Assembly (NCBI GenBank): GCA_002379855.1
Contig: DFUX01000075.1
Location: 1-9,896 of the forward strand
Direction: 5' to 3'
DNA length: 9,896 bases
Source: Cloacimonetes bacterium UBA4175
GTDB taxonomy: Bacteria > Cloacimonadota > Cloacimonadia > Cloacimonadales > Cloacimonadaceae
In this document: piece after piece, positions 1 through 6,950 of the stretch
How positions within the stretch are numbered: position 1 is the stretch's first letter
Layout: each line of letters begins with the position of its first letter
Translations under genes and position numbers: made by a program
The notes under the pieces: generated by a model
Seen by the model: the letters and a program-made list of their open reading frames with translations, nothing else
Databases searched by the model: none
What the model was told of the DNA's origin: nothing

Positions 1-501
1 GTCTTTAGCGGCCTGGGGAGCGGGCGTTGGGGCGGGTTGCGGACGCGCCGACTTGGGGGCGGGTCTTTCTTTCACTTCAACGCCTTCCAGGGTCATCAGG
101 AGGTCGCCTTCCTGCACCGGGGCGCGTTCCTTCACATGTATTTTACCGATGGTGCAATCCAGCGGAGCCGCAATTTCGGATTCCATTTTCATGGCTTCCA
201 GCACCAGGATGGCCTGGCCTTTCTTAACCGCCTCACCCTCTTTCACTTTGATGGAGGCGATCACGCCCGGCAGAGGGGCGCGCAGTTCGCCGCTGCCGCT
301 GGCAAAGTCGCTGCTGAAAGCGGGAGCGAGGGGCACCGCCTGTTCCTGTTGGGGCAGCACCGGGGCTTTGGGCAACATGTCGTCCTCGATCTGCACCAGA
401 TAGTCTGTTCCGTTGATGTTGATGCGGGCCTGACTGCTTGTATATTCCACGATCTTGGCTTCATAGCGCTGGCCGCCGATGATCAGCTTGTAGGTCTTCA
501 T
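1..501 (-). CDS. mmdC: Biotin carrier subunit of a methylmalonyl-CoA (or related) decarboxylase, 3' end outside window
   Basis: The gene starts with ATG at 501 and stays open for 167 codons to the window edge, so the C-terminus is missing. Residues 1-41 form the small N-terminal domain typical of these carriers. A Pro/Ala/Gln-containing linker follows (about 42-71), then a biotinyl domain (about 72-142) with the canonical EAMKM motif at 102-106; K105 is the expected biotinylated lysine. The protein would shuttle carboxybiotin between the carboxyltransferase encoded upstream and a membrane decarboxylase subunit. An AAAGGAGA Shine-Dalgarno lies just upstream of the ATG, 5 bases separate it from the OadG-like gene, and it must share that operon. 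Oddly, after the biotinyl domain there is a second Pro/Ala-rich stretch (from about residue 146) that leaves the window, whereas such carriers usually end soon after the biotinyl fold. It could equally serve a propionyl-CoA carboxylase or oxaloacetate decarboxylase; the mmd naming rests on the neighbouring genes. Confidence 0.88.
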   Translation of the reverse strand, partial: MKTYKLIIGGQRYEAKIVEYTSSQARININGTDYLVQIEDDMLPKAPVLPQQEQAVPLAPAFSSDFASGSGELRAPLPGVIASIKVKEGEAVKKGQAILVLEAMKMESEIAAPLDCTIGKIHVKERAPVQEGDLLMTLEGVEVKERPAPKSARPQPAPTPAPQAAKD

Positions 502-506
502 GCTCT

Positions 507-1391
507 TTATCTCCTTTTGCGCAGGAAGCGCAGATTGGGCATGGAAAGCACCGCGCTGCTGTGCCACTGGTCAGCCCGTTGGCGGCGGAAGGTGAGCAGC
601 AGTCTGCGTCGGTCTTCGATGTTTTGTTTATGCATGTGCAGCGCCGTGATGGCAGCCGCGATGATATCCATGTTCAGATCCTGGGGATGCGAGATCACTT
701 TCCCCTGCTTGTCAGCCACGATGACCTGCTCCTGCTTCTTTTTGGGTTCTTTGTTCAGGCGCTTGAGCTGGCTGATGACCAGCGCGGTAATGGAGAGGGC
801 AAAAAAGACAACCAAGACCCCAAAAACCGTGATAGTCAAACCATAGTTGAGCATTTCCGATCTGAACTTCCCGACAAATTCCTCCAGTTCCGCCGGCGTC
901 TTGCCGAGGGCTTGCAGGGAGTTATTGTCGAAACGCTTGTCTGAAGAGGAAAGCCCCGCCCAGGCACGCAGTTTTTTCACCGGGACGCTTTTGATGGCTG
1001 CCAATTCGCTGAGGGTGCTCAGTTCGGTAAAGCCGTGGATGCTGTATTGCTGTGCCAGCAAGGCCTTGTAGCTGGTGATGCCCAGTTTGCGCAGGCTCAT
1101 GCGATCCAGCACCGGGTTTTCCGGCTCGATGCCCAGATACCTTTTCCATTTGGGGATGTTTTCGATCTTCAGCTTTTCCGCCACCGTGGACAAGGCATCC
1201 CTGTCCTTGAAGCCATAGTCGGTGAGGATTTCGCTTTCCCTCAGTTGCAGCAGGCTGTCCGAAAGCGCCTGCACGCGCAGGGTCAGCTCTTCGGGGGAAA
1301 GCAGTTCCATTTCCTCCGCTTCTTCTGCCTGGGCTGTCAAAAGACAGGTCCCGATCAGCAACAGCAGAGCCAAAATTATATTTCGCACCAT
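507..1391 (-). CDS. oadG: OadG-family sodium-pump decarboxylase subunit with duplicated extracytoplasmic N-terminal domain
   Basis: This encodes 294 residues, far longer than the roughly 80-120 usual for OadG/MmdD subunits. Residues 1-22 are a signal peptide (MVRN, then a leucine-rich core ending in AQA). Residues about 59-175 hold two copies of a ~60-residue alpha-helical unit: YGF at 59-61 matches HGF at 119-121, and the SLRKLG segment at 99-104 matches SLQALG at 158-163. One transmembrane helix (about 183-207, containing GLTITVFGVLVVFF) matches the OadG consensus. It is followed by a Lys/Arg-rich cytoplasmic tail with a predicted helix (240-258) and a very basic end. In known pumps this subunit anchors and assembles the soluble and membrane components. 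The TTTAGGAG Shine-Dalgarno overlaps the stop codon of the carboxyltransferase gene 10 bases upstream, consistent with translational coupling. The OadG assignment is firm in the membrane segment; the role of the repeat domain is unknown. Confidence 0.8.
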   Translation of the reverse strand: MVRNIILALLLLIGTCLLTAQAEEAEEMELLSPEELTLRVQALSDSLLQLRESEILTDYGFKDRDALSTVAEKLKIENIPKWKRYLGIEPENPVLDRMSLRKLGITSYKALLAQQYSIHGFTELSTLSELAAIKSVPVKKLRAWAGLSSSDKRFDNNSLQALGKTPAELEEFVGKFRSEMLNYGLTITVFGVLVVFFALSITALVISQLKRLNKEPKKKQEQVIVADKQGKVISHPQDLNMDIIAAAITALHMHKQNIEDRRRLLLTFRRQRADQWHSSAVLSMPNLRFLRKRR

Positions 1392-1401
1392 GCCCGCGCT
1401 C

Positions 1402-2952
1402 CTAAAGGGGGATGTTCCCGTGCTTGCGGGGCGGGATGCTGTCTTTTTTGTTGGCCAGCATCTCCAGGGCGCGGATCAGCCTGAAGCGGGTGCGGGAGGG
1501 TTCGATGATGTCGTCGATGTAGCCGCGTTCGGCAGCGGCGTAGGGATTGGCGAACTTTTCGGCATACTCCGCCTCACGTTCGAGCAGGGTCTGCTTGGGA
1601 TCGGAGGAGTTCTGCGCCTCTTTGCGGAAGATCACCTCCACTGCGCTCTTGGCGCCCATCACGGCGATCTCGGCGCTCGGCCAGGCATAGACCAGGTCAG
1701 CCCGCATGTGGCGGCTGTTCATGACGCAATAGGCTCCGCCATAGGCTTTACGCAGGATGACGGTGATCTTGGGCACGGTGGCTTCGGCGAAGGCATAGAG
1801 GAGCTTGGCGCCGTTGCGGATGATGCCGTTGTGTTCCTGGTTGGTGCCAGGCAGGAAGCCGGGGACGTCCTCCAGCACAATGAGCGGGATGTTGAAAGCG
1901 TCGCAAAAGCGGACAAAACGCGCGCCCTTGACCGAAGCGTCGATATCCAGCACTCCCGCCAGAACCTTGGGCTGGTTGGCCACGATGCCCACGGGGAAGC
2001 CGTTCAGCCGGGCAAAGCCGGTGATGATGTTTTGGGCAAAGTTCATCATCACCTGCAGGAACTCGCCTTCATCCGCGATGGAGTGGATGACGTCCAGCAT
2101 GTCGTAGGGCTTGTTCGGGTTTTCGGGGATGATGTCGTCCAGGATGTCACAGGAGCGGTCAACGGGGTCGTGGGTGGGTTCATAGGGCGGGTCTTCCATG
2201 TTGTTGGAAGGCAGGTAGCTGAGCAGCTTTTTGATGAGCAGGATGGTCTCTTCCTCGCTGTTGGTGATGAAGTGGGCTACGCCGCTCTTGCTGGAGTGCA
2301 CGCCCGCGCCGCCCAGGTCTTCCGTGGTGACGGTCTCATTGAGCACCGTTTTCACCACCTTGGGGCCGGTCACGAACATGTAGCTGTTGCGCTTTTCCAT
2401 GATCACAAAGTCCGTGATCGCGGGGGAATAGACCGCGCCGCCGGCGCAGGGGCCGAGGATGGCGGAGATTTGGGGCACCACGCCGCTTGCCATCACGTTA
2501 CGCCAGAAGATTTCGGCATAACCAGCCAGGGCGTCAACCCCTTCCTGGATGCGGGCTCCGCCGCTGTCGTTCAAACCGATCACCGGACAGCCGTTTTTGA
2601 GCGCCATGTCCATGATCTTACAAATCTTTTCCGCGTAGGTTTTGGAAAGAGAACCACCAAAGACGGTGAAATCCTGGGCGAAGATATAGACCAGGCGCTG
2701 GTTGATGGTGGCGCTGCCCGTTACCACGCCGTCGCCGGGGATGAGCTGTTCTTCCATGCCAAAGTTGGTGCATCTGTGGGTGACAAAGAGGTCAAACTCC
2801 TCGAAGCTGCCGGGGTCAACCAACAGCTCGATCCTTTCCCGGGCTGTGAGCTTGCCTTTTTCGTGCTGTTCCTGGATGCGTTTTTCGCCTCCGCCCAGAA
2901 CCGCCTGATCGCGCTTCTGACGAAGGCTGATGATCGCTTTGCTTGCTGCCAT
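1402..2952 (-). CDS. mmdA: Methylmalonyl-CoA decarboxylase alpha subunit / acyl-CoA carboxyltransferase
   Basis: A 516-residue biotin-dependent carboxyltransferase of the crotonase superfamily, full length for the family (about 510-520). It transfers the carboxyl group between methylmalonyl-CoA (or propionyl-CoA) and carrier-bound biotin. The N-terminal half has the ARERI motif near the start, DSGGARIQEG at 129-138 and the GPCAGGAVYSPA oxyanion loop at 167-178. The C-terminal half has VPGFLPGT at 363-370 and RKAYGGAY at about 402-409. The ATG at 2952 is chosen because an AGGAAGG Shine-Dalgarno lies 8 bases upstream and the protein then opens MAASKAII, as in homologues. In-frame ATGs at 2994 and 2958 would give a non-homologous leader or place the Shine-Dalgarno too close. 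It is the first gene of the minus-strand operon with the OadG-like and biotin carrier genes, which favours a Na+-pumping decarboxylase over a plain propionyl-CoA carboxylase. The usual QEYGGIIRHGAK segment reads QEHNGIIRNGAK here. Confidence 0.93.
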   Translation of the reverse strand: MAASKAIISLRQKRDQAVLGGGEKRIQEQHEKGKLTARERIELLVDPGSFEEFDLFVTHRCTNFGMEEQLIPGDGVVTGSATINQRLVYIFAQDFTVFGGSLSKTYAEKICKIMDMALKNGCPVIGLNDSGGARIQEGVDALAGYAEIFWRNVMASGVVPQISAILGPCAGGAVYSPAITDFVIMEKRNSYMFVTGPKVVKTVLNETVTTEDLGGAGVHSSKSGVAHFITNSEEETILLIKKLLSYLPSNNMEDPPYEPTHDPVDRSCDILDDIIPENPNKPYDMLDVIHSIADEGEFLQVMMNFAQNIITGFARLNGFPVGIVANQPKVLAGVLDIDASVKGARFVRFCDAFNIPLIVLEDVPGFLPGTNQEHNGIIRNGAKLLYAFAEATVPKITVILRKAYGGAYCVMNSRHMRADLVYAWPSAEIAVMGAKSAVEVIFRKEAQNSSDPKQTLLEREAEYAEKFANPYAAAERGYIDDIIEPSRTRFRLIRALEMLANKKDSIPPRKHGNIPL

Positions 2953-2960
2953 CTGCATAT

Positions 2961-2967
2961 CCTTCCT
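2961..2967 (-). promoter_or_regulatory. Ribosome binding site that fixes the mmdA start
   Basis: On the minus strand this reads AGGAAGG, 8 bases before the ATG at 2952-2950. It is only 2 bases before the alternative ATG at 2958-2956 and lies inside the reading frame begun by the ATG at 2994. It therefore supports the 516-residue product rather than the longer versions. Confidence 0.7.
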
Positions 2968-3182
2968 GTCTTTATTTAACAAAATAATTGACATTCTAAG
3001 GGGATGGAACAGCGGCCGTTAGCGCCAACCCACCCATCCCTTGGGGGACAGATTATTTAACCGCGCTTTTTAGTAAAGCCCTATTATCCGTTCTGATGGG
3101 AATTCCAAGGGAAAAAAAGGATCATGCCCGCCTCAGAGCCATTCTACCGCGGCGCGCGGCCAACTTTCAGCGGATAAATGCG

Positions 3183-3211
3183 TTGACAAAAGAAGCCCGT
3201 CCCATCAGGAT
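3183..3211 (+). promoter_or_regulatory. Possible sigma70-type promoter for the M1 peptidase gene
   Basis: A perfect TTGACA (3183-3188) is followed after 17 bases by CAGGAT (3206-3211), which matches the -10 consensus at only three positions. The position, about 45 bases before the start codon, is sensible. The -35 is convincing, the -10 is not, and promoter consensus in this lineage is unknown. Confidence 0.3.
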
Positions 3212-3256
3212 GCGACCTGTGCCGCTGGCGCGGACAGATCCCTGAAAGAGGAGTTT

Positions 3257-6139
3257 ATGAACGCGAAACAAGTGTGTGTTTTCCTTTGCCTGGCCCTGTT
3301 GGGAGGCCTGATCTCCCCCCTGGCCGCCACCCAGCCTTTCTGGAGCATGGAGCCCAGCACCCGCGAGATCGAACGGGCGGATTCCCTCACCGGATTTAAC
3401 ATCAGCAAATATGTGGTGAACCTGCAGATCAACGACCAAACCCGCTACATCCAGGGCAGCGTGACCGCCTTCGTTGACGCCCTACAGAACCTTGACGGCA
3501 TCGACTATGAACTGGAAGGCGATTCGCTGCAGGTGGACGGCGTGCTGGTGAATGGCCAGCCAGCGGCCTTCACCCACCAAAATGGCGTTATCCACATCCC
3601 GCTCTCGGTGTCGCAGGGAACCTTCAGCACCACAGTCCAATACTCCGGGGTGCCCAACCGCAGCCCCGCGCCCTATAACATCGGCATGATCTTTACCCAA
3701 AACTGCATCTACACCCTCTCCAACCCGGATGCCGGACGCTATTGGTGGCCCAGCTATGACCATCCCTGGAAAAAGGCTTTGGTGGACTGGAACATCACCG
3801 TGCGGGAAGACTGGCTGGTGGCAGCCAACGGAATCCGCACCGGCATCACGGACAACGGGAACGGCACCCGCACGCACCACTGGAGCTGCAACTCCAACGT
3901 AGCCACCTATGTGATGGGTTTCGCCGCGGGGCCATACATAGAGTTTTTGCAACAGGCAGGCGACCTCCCCATCCAGAATTTCGTGAACGCAGGGCAACTC
4001 GCCAACGCCCAGGCGGACTTCGTCAACCTGCCGGAGATGATCTCCTTTTTCAGCGACACTTTCGGCCCCTATCCTTTCCAGAAATACGGGCACATGATCG
4101 TTCCCATGACGACCTACGCGGCGATGGAGCATCAGACCATGACCACCTTCGGCGCCGCCTACCTCACCGGCGACCGGCAGTATGAATCCATCGTGGCCCA
4201 CGAGCTGGCGCACCAGTGGTATGGCAACTATGTGACCCCCATCACCATGCGCGAGGTGTGGCTCAAAGAAAGCTTCGCCACCTACTCCGAATTCCTCTGG
4301 GAAGCGCATCACGGGGGCTGGCAGGCTGGCTGTGACTACCTGCGTGACGAAATCCAGCAATACTATATCACTTGGGAAAACAACAACGGCCCCCACACCA
4401 TCTTCAACCCGGAATACAACCTGATGTTCGCCCCGCCAACCTACCAGAAAAGCGCCTCAGTCCTGCACATGCTGCGTCTCAAGATGGGCAACGCCGCCTT
4501 CTTCCAGTTCATCCGCTCCATCCTCACCACCTATCCTGGGGGCAATATCAACACGGCGGAGTTCATCAGCCTCGCGGAACAGGCCTGCGGGCAGGACCTC
4601 AGCCAGTTTTTCCTCCAGTGGATCTACTCTCCCGGCATCCCTAACGCGGAACTGTCAGTATTCGCAAACCCCGCCGGAACCGCGAAGGTGCGAGCCTCCA
4701 GCAGCAGCAGTCCCACCTCCACCCTCTTCGACCTGGACATCCCTTTGAGGATAGGAGGCTCCGCGCAACCGGATTCCGTGCTTGTGCGCGCCACGCCCCA
4801 GGGCTGCGTCAGCTACTTCAATTACTCGCCGCAAAACGACATCTCCACCCTGGAAGTTGACCCCAACCACTGGCTGCTGCTGCGCCAATACACCGTCCAC
4901 AGCCAGCAACTGGCCATGTGCCTGCCTTACGACCATGCCGTGGATGTTTCCTGGAACGCCTGGCCGGGGCCGGATCAGCTCTCCGGCTACCACGTCTATC
5001 GCCGTCAACTGCCTTCCGGCGAATGGGAGAGGATCACGGACTCTCCCGTGCAGGGGCTTTTTTACAGCGACCTGAACGTGGTCAACGGCCTCACCTACGA
5101 GTACCGGGTGAGCGCCGTGGACGCGGAAGGCTACCTCTCGCTGCCTTCAAACACCCTGCAGGCCACTCCGCTGGACTTCCCCTTCGACCGCGGCTTTTTG
5201 GTGGTGGATGAGACCCGCGACGGCAACGGCGCCAATATCTCCCCCACGGATCAGATGGTGGACGACTTCTACGCCTACGTCCTGGGAGAATTCTGGCACG
5301 GCAACTGGGATCTGGCCAGCCAGGGCGCGCCTTCCCTGGAAACGCTCAGCCATCACCCCCTGATACTCTGGCACTGCGACGACTTCATGGACATGCAGCT
5401 CATCAACAACCTCAACACACTGGGCAGCTACGTGCTCAGCGGCGGCAAGCTGATGATCTCCGGCTGGAAGTATCCCAGCCAGTTCGACACCGGCTTCCTC
5501 ACCCGTTTTTTGCCGGGCATCCAGCCCCTGCTCAACAACAGCGCGGTCTTCATGTCCGCCCAATCCCCGACCTGGCCGCATCTGCACCCCGACCCCGCCA
5601 AGCTGGCCACGCCCTGGAACGGCATGCTGCCCATGAGCTATGTGTTTTCCGGAGGCGGCCAAACCCTCTACACGGCGCAGATTTCCGGCGGCGGGCCAAA
5701 CGACGGCCTGCCCGCGGCGATCAGGGTGGACAGCAACGGCAGCCTGGTCTTGCTGGGTTTTCCCCTCTATTTCATGTTGCAGGATGAAGTCCGCGCCTTC
5801 CTCACCCAATACCTGCCTGTCCTGCATCCCATGGTGGTGGCTGCAGACCCCCTCGCTCCGTGCCTGAAGCCCTCCCTCAGCAGCCATCCCAATCCCTTCC
5901 GAAGCTCCGTGAGGATAAGCTGCGATCCCGGCAAGGATGCCGGCCCCTTCAGCCTGCGCGTCTTCAACCTGCGCGGACAGATGCTGCGCGAACTCCCCCT
6001 GGCGACAAAAAGCGGCGTCCAACACCTGGAATGGGACGGCAGAGACGGACAGGGCAAGCCTCTGGCATCCGGGGTCTATATCCTGGAACTGCGTGGCAAA
6101 AACCTGCGCAAGACACTCAAAATCCTCAGGCTGGAGTAG
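3257..6139 (+). CDS. Secreted M1-family zinc metallopeptidase with FN3 domain and C-terminal FlgD-like sorting tail
   Basis: This encodes 960 residues. A signal peptide (1 to about 24, ending LAA) exports it. An M1-type N-terminal beta domain is followed by the gluzincin catalytic domain: AAMEH at 288-292 is the variant of the GAMEN exopeptidase motif, HELAH at 315-319 is followed by exactly 18 residues and E338 (HExxH-x18-E zinc site), and Y396 in the PTYQKSA segment is the likely transition-state tyrosine. After about 470 the long helical C-terminal domain of classical aminopeptidase N is absent. Instead there is a beta region, an FN3-like domain (about 555-643) and an alpha/beta region (about 643-855) that I cannot assign. 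The end (about 876-960) opens with HPNPF and carries the NLRGQ and DGRDGQGKPLASGVYIL elements of FlgD-like / type IX-style sorting domains, implying surface or extracellular location. An AGAGGAG Shine-Dalgarno sits 4 bases before the ATG. The likely role is trimming external peptides for amino-acid fermentation (inference). Confidence 0.92.
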   Translation: MNAKQVCVFLCLALLGGLISPLAATQPFWSMEPSTREIERADSLTGFNISKYVVNLQINDQTRYIQGSVTAFVDALQNLDGIDYELEGDSLQVDGVLVNGQPAAFTHQNGVIHIPLSVSQGTFSTTVQYSGVPNRSPAPYNIGMIFTQNCIYTLSNPDAGRYWWPSYDHPWKKALVDWNITVREDWLVAANGIRTGITDNGNGTRTHHWSCNSNVATYVMGFAAGPYIEFLQQAGDLPIQNFVNAGQLANAQADFVNLPEMISFFSDTFGPYPFQKYGHMIVPMTTYAAMEHQTMTTFGAAYLTGDRQYESIVAHELAHQWYGNYVTPITMREVWLKESFATYSEFLWEAHHGGWQAGCDYLRDEIQQYYITWENNNGPHTIFNPEYNLMFAPPTYQKSASVLHMLRLKMGNAAFFQFIRSILTTYPGGNINTAEFISLAEQACGQDLSQFFLQWIYSPGIPNAELSVFANPAGTAKVRASSSSSPTSTLFDLDIPLRIGGSAQPDSVLVRATPQGCVSYFNYSPQNDISTLEVDPNHWLLLRQYTVHSQQLAMCLPYDHAVDVSWNAWPGPDQLSGYHVYRRQLPSGEWERITDSPVQGLFYSDLNVVNGLTYEYRVSAVDAEGYLSLPSNTLQATPLDFPFDRGFLVVDETRDGNGANISPTDQMVDDFYAYVLGEFWHGNWDLASQGAPSLETLSHHPLILWHCDDFMDMQLINNLNTLGSYVLSGGKLMISGWKYPSQFDTGFLTRFLPGIQPLLNNSAVFMSAQSPTWPHLHPDPAKLATPWNGMLPMSYVFSGGGQTLYTAQISGGGPNDGLPAAIRVDSNGSLVLLGFPLYFMLQDEVRAFLTQYLPVLHPMVVAADPLAPCLKPSLSSHPNPFRSSVRISCDPGKDAGPFSLRVFNLRGQMLRELPLATKSGVQHLEWDGRDGQGKPLASGVYILELRGKNLRKTLKILRLE

Positions 6140-6200
6140 CTCTTCCGGCGTAAGCTGTGGAAAGGCGGAATGGGAAGAGAACGCGGATGACAGGATCTTT

Positions 6201-6256
6201 GAAGGTGGAAAGCTGTTTTTGAGGTGGAAAGGTGGAATGGTGAAATGGTGAAAAGG
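6201..6256. repeat. Degenerate short tandem repeat, GGTGGAAA/GGTGAAAT type
   Basis: Imperfect 8-base units of the form GGTGGAAA, GGTGGAAT, GGTGAAAT and GGTGAAAA follow one another, interrupted by a T-run at about 6215-6219. The tract is almost all purine on the plus strand apart from Ts. It is not in a gene and shows no regular protein-coding pattern. Confidence 0.5.
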
Positions 6257-6291
6257 TTCCCCTGAAACAAGTCCACCAGACTATCTACCGT

Positions 6292-6408
6292 GTCATCCCG
6301 GGCCATCGGGGTCCTCGACGGGTCGGTAACGATCCGTTGGGGTGATTTAACGGGGTCCCCGCCGAAGCGCGTAGCGGTTTGGTGGGGTGGGATGACCCGG
6401 GATCCAGT
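6292..6408. repeat. Dispersed palindromic repeat (REP-like), copy 1
   Basis: Starts GTCATCCCGGG (6292-6302) and ends GATGACCCGGGATCCAGT (6391-6408). ATCCCGGG and CCCGGGAT form the outer inverted arms. The interior can fold further: ACGGGTC and GATCCGT pair with one G-T around GGTAAC, and GGGGTCCCC is a perfect palindrome. A shorter relative with the same outer motifs begins at 9844. Copy 1 appears to carry about 65 extra interior bases. This resembles widespread intergenic REP-like elements; no transposase is seen nearby. Confidence 0.7.
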
Positions 6409-6555
6409 CTTTTGAAAATGTCGTAGAATGGAGAAAGTGTGAACGCAAGACCAAATCTCGCTTTCTAATATGCCTGTTTTGATAGATTAAGGAACGCATT
6501 GGACAAGTATTAATCTGGGGACCCTTTTGCTCGCGCAGCCAAGGGTTTGAAGTTT

Positions 6556-6663
6556 ATGCTTGACACTCAGCTGGACATCTTACATTGTAGTCTTTATTTA
6601 GGTGTAAGCTATCAAGATATCGAGTTCTTGTTAAGAACAAGTTATCGAGAATTTAATAAGTGA
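6556..6663 (+). pseudogene. Short ORF of 35 residues, unknown, possibly a gene remnant
   Basis: ATG at 6556 to TGA at 6661-6663 encodes a 35-residue peptide beginning MLDTQLDIL with an amphipathic middle (LGVSYQDIEFLL). The frame is open upstream to a TAA near 6509, so the sequence could be the 3' end of something longer. There is no good Shine-Dalgarno. Composition is AT-rich like the genes downstream. It is followed by further short open segments in other frames, so I read it as part of a decayed gene, though a genuine small protein is possible. Confidence 0.25.
6627..6641. repeat. Perfect inverted repeat flanked by ATCGAG direct repeats
   Basis: CTTGTT-AAG-AACAAG is a perfect inverted repeat; an alternative, overlapping one is GTTCTT-GTT-AAGAAC (6624-6638). 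ATCGAG occurs on both sides, at 6619-6624 and 6644-6649. This symmetry would suit an operator, but the site also lies in the short open frame 6556-6663 and no regulator is encoded nearby. Confidence 0.35.
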
Positions 6664-6671
6664 GAACATAC

Positions 6672-6924
6672 ATGGAGCGTTTCGGACACATATTTAAGAA
6701 TAATGTAGCCGCAGTTTGGATGAAATTGAGCTGCGGGTGCAGATCATGGCTTTTCAAACGCAAGCGGGGATTATGCTGAAAAAGATGGCGGACGACAACA
6801 AGTGGCGGATCACTTGGCTGATATCTTTGAGCAGGAGTTTATGTCGCGCCTTCATGTGGAGGATGAGGAGGACCTTGATATCATTAGCATTCTGGACATC
6901 GCTATCCGGACTATTAACAGATAG
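6672..6924 (+). pseudogene. Frame-broken coding remnant, unknown product
   Basis: Protein-like stretches follow one another in three frames. MERFGHIFKNNVAAVW opens at 6672 without a good Shine-Dalgarno. A segment from TTG 6716 (reading DEIELRVQIMAFQTQ) runs to about 6800. From about GTG 6802 a strongly acidic, helical segment (VADHLADIFEQEFM ... LDIAIRTINR) continues to a TAG at 6922-6924. No single frame gives a natural protein over the whole stretch; the simplest reading is a decayed gene with at least one frameshift. An alternative is one real 40-residue protein starting at GTG 6802. I do not recognise the family. Confidence 0.3.
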
Positions 6925-6950
6925 AACAACACAGACAAGGAGATGAAGGG

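Larger units (their letters stand above)
2953..3256. other. Divergent intergenic region between the mmd operon and the peptidase gene
   Basis: About 300 bases without a convincing gene, from which two divergent units must start. On the minus strand TAGAAT (2993-2998) could be a -10 for the mmd operon, but no good -35 sits before it. GGGATGG at 3001-3007 and CCATCCC at 3034-3040 form a loose inverted repeat that could fold in the leader or bind a regulator. A candidate promoter for the peptidase is listed separately. No riboswitch or RNA gene is recognisable. Confidence 0.6.
6140..6555. other. Non-coding junction between GC-rich backbone and AT-rich accessory DNA
   Basis: There is no convincing gene on either strand. 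No hairpin plus T-run terminator is visible directly after the peptidase stop. The stretch contains a purine-rich repeat tract (6201-6256) and a palindromic dispersed repeat (6292-6408). From about 6409 base composition falls towards AT. Short open frames across the palindromic repeat are artefacts of its GC-rich inverted sequence. Confidence 0.6.

Noticed and set aside
1222..2979. Long plus-strand open frame of 585 codons over the carboxyltransferase gene
   Set aside because: It is the antisense shadow of mmdA: its composition (many His, Val, Asp, Gly) mirrors the GC-rich codons of the real gene and it has no recognisable domain.
2987..3020. TTGACA at 2988-2993 as a plus-strand promoter
   Set aside because: No acceptable -10 follows at 16-18 bases, and the next plus-strand gene starts over 260 bases away with a better -35 candidate closer to it.
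3482..4396. Minus-strand open frame of 304 codons inside the peptidase gene
   Set aside because: It lies wholly antisense to the M1 catalytic region, whose zinc motif and signal peptide are clear; a high-GC codon bias produces such frames.
5147..6025. Minus-strand open frame of 292 codons in the 3' part of the peptidase gene
   Set aside because: Antisense shadow of the region encoding the FN3-to-sorting-tail part; no start signal or domain.
6292..6408. CRISPR array or tRNA in the GC-rich repeat
   Set aside because: There are only two copies, 3.4 kb apart, without regular spacers, and no cloverleaf with T-loop sequence can be drawn.
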